Source of the DNA: Acinetobacter soli
GTDB taxonomy: Bacteria; Pseudomonadota; Gammaproteobacteria; Pseudomonadales; Moraxellaceae
Assembly (NCBI RefSeq): GCF_000760595.1
Contig: NZ_BBNM01000012.1
Location: forward strand, 1-64,000
Direction: 5' to 3'
Length of the DNA stretch: 64,000 nucleotides
In this document: positions 63,255 to 64,000 of the stretch, in pieces
Layout: each line of letters starts with the position of its first letter
Position numbering within the stretch: position 1 is the first letter of the stretch
Position numbers and translations under genes: made by a program
The notes under the pieces: model-generated
Seen by the model: only the letters and a program-made list of their open reading frames with translations
What the model was told of the DNA's origin: nothing
Databases searched by the model: none

Positions 63255-64000
63255 TCAATTTCAATAAAATATCGGATGAATCTTTGAGATATAAATACAA
63301 TTGATTAGAAAAAGATCATTCTTTCGTGTCTAGGAAATCACTGAAATTGCTTGTTTTTATCTTTTGCCAATACGATCTAAATCGTTAATGACTTTTTATA
63401 TCATTTTTGATCAGTCAAAATGATCAAAAAAGTCATTTAGCATTGTCTTGTAATATGAACTACAGCCAGTTCATGACTTTAAAGGCCATTTATTTAAGCC
63501 AGACCACGAAAAAAAATCGAAGCGTATAACTTCAAAGAGTCATTGAGTTTTCTGACTAAAAAACAATATGTTAGTTAAATTTAAAAAGGATTTTAAATAG
63601 ATTGAATTTTTACGCTTCATAATAATTTTTATTTTTTTCAATAGTTTATAAATATAAAAAGCTATTTCCTCTTAATAATTCTCCTAATTTTTTAACTTCA
63701 CTTGAATTGATTATGCATTCTTTGGCAACAAAAAAAGACCTATGAAATGCAGAATTGAGCACACTTTTTAATCCCTTTTCCACATTTCGAATCTAAAGCT
63801 TTCTCATTTTGGATGTTATATTTCGATTCGCTACATCTTAATTACTATCCATTCAGCGAGATTTTTTAGTCAATTCTGTTTAAATTGTGTGACAAACAAA
63901 CAGACTCGAATTTTGTCATTTTTTAACATTGCGCATTTCTCGCAAAGTTTACAATATATGCTATGAAATTTGGCATATAGTCTTTGCTCAATTACTAACA
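63255..64000. other. Gene-free AT-rich end of the window
   Basis: No convincing ORF on either strand. It holds the nested repeats at 63387-63437 and, near the end, TATATGC (63955-63961)/GCATATA (63973-63979). A gene beginning just outside the right edge may use this as its promoter region. Confidence 0.55.
63387..63437. repeat. Nested inverted repeats
   Basis: Inner arms TTTTTGATCA (63404-63413) and TGATCAAAAA (63421-63430) around GTCAAAA, and outer arms AATGACTTTTT (63387-63397) and AAAAAGTCATT (63427-63437), overlap at their right ends and so are mutually exclusive folds. Confidence 0.5.

Noticed and set aside
63103..63300. Minus-strand ORF over the end of folE2
   Set aside because: It runs through the 63226-63254 hairpin and overlaps folE2; no family features.

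Overview
The window looks like chromosomal DNA of an Acinetobacter species. The base composition is AT-rich, with very AT-rich spacers. The gene content is typical of the genus: an Acinetobacter-type VgrG, a DUF2058 protein ending DPYADYVIPDDLMW, Zur boxes of the form TGTTATAnTATAACA, and a complete iac operon in the order known from A. baumannii. The versatile catabolism (D-glucarate, galactarate, indole-3-acetate, urea uptake) suggests an environmental or opportunistic species. The species cannot be fixed from this sequence alone. No rRNA, tRNA, CRISPR array, insertion sequence or prophage was seen.

Layout. 1-1.2 kb: 5' part of a type VI secretion vgrG. 1.3-9 kb: housekeeping and regulatory genes (a possible heme-oxygenase-fold protein, TetR, a BigR-like ArsR, SstT, DUF1275, DUF2058, a MscS-type channel, an MFS carrier). 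9.1-10.3 kb: four small hypothetical genes. 10.5-16.1 kb: urtABCDE urea ABC transporter on the minus strand, without urease. 16.5-18.7 kb: a TonB-dependent siderophore receptor. 19-20.3 kb: serine acetyltransferase and an unknown gene. 20.6-29.8 kb: a D-glucarate/galactarate regulon (FadR-type regulator, ketoglutarate semialdehyde dehydrogenase, kdgD, gudD, gudP-like permease, garD, plus a D-2-hydroxyacid dehydrogenase). Four of its promoters share a 16-bp motif. 29.9-34.7 kb: an EamA exporter, then a probable copper-linked set (NlpE-like lipoprotein, TonB receptor, two divergent DUF2946 paralogues). 34.9-37.7 kb: cyanide-insensitive bd-type oxidase cioAB with a 35-residue DUF2474 subunit and an XRE regulator. 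37.8-46.8 kb: an unassigned catabolic cluster (MarR, adducin-type class II aldolase, ketopantoate-reductase-like enzyme, branched-chain-type ABC importer with a fused LivM-LivG, OprD porin). 47.3-55 kb: iacHABICDEFG for indole-3-acetate degradation to catechol. 55.4-59.9 kb: LysR, aspA, a quinone oxidoreductase and a ROK protein. 60.1-63.2 kb: a zinc-starvation group (zrlA, zigA, folE2) under two perfect Zur palindromes. The last 0.8 kb holds no convincing gene.

How the genes work together. Glucarate and galactarate enter by the permease and are dehydrated by GudD and GarD to 5-dehydro-4-deoxyglucarate. KdgD then makes 2,5-dioxopentanoate, and the aldehyde dehydrogenase makes 2-oxoglutarate. 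IacA-IacI convert indole-3-acetate to catechol, and the adjacent porin and ABC importer may feed this or another aromatic or branched acid. The least explained items are the GntR operator in front of the hydroxyacid dehydrogenase, two putative small RNAs (near 3234-3316 and 20291-20358), the DUF2946/TonB/NlpE group, and the aldolase/reductase/ABC cluster beside iac.
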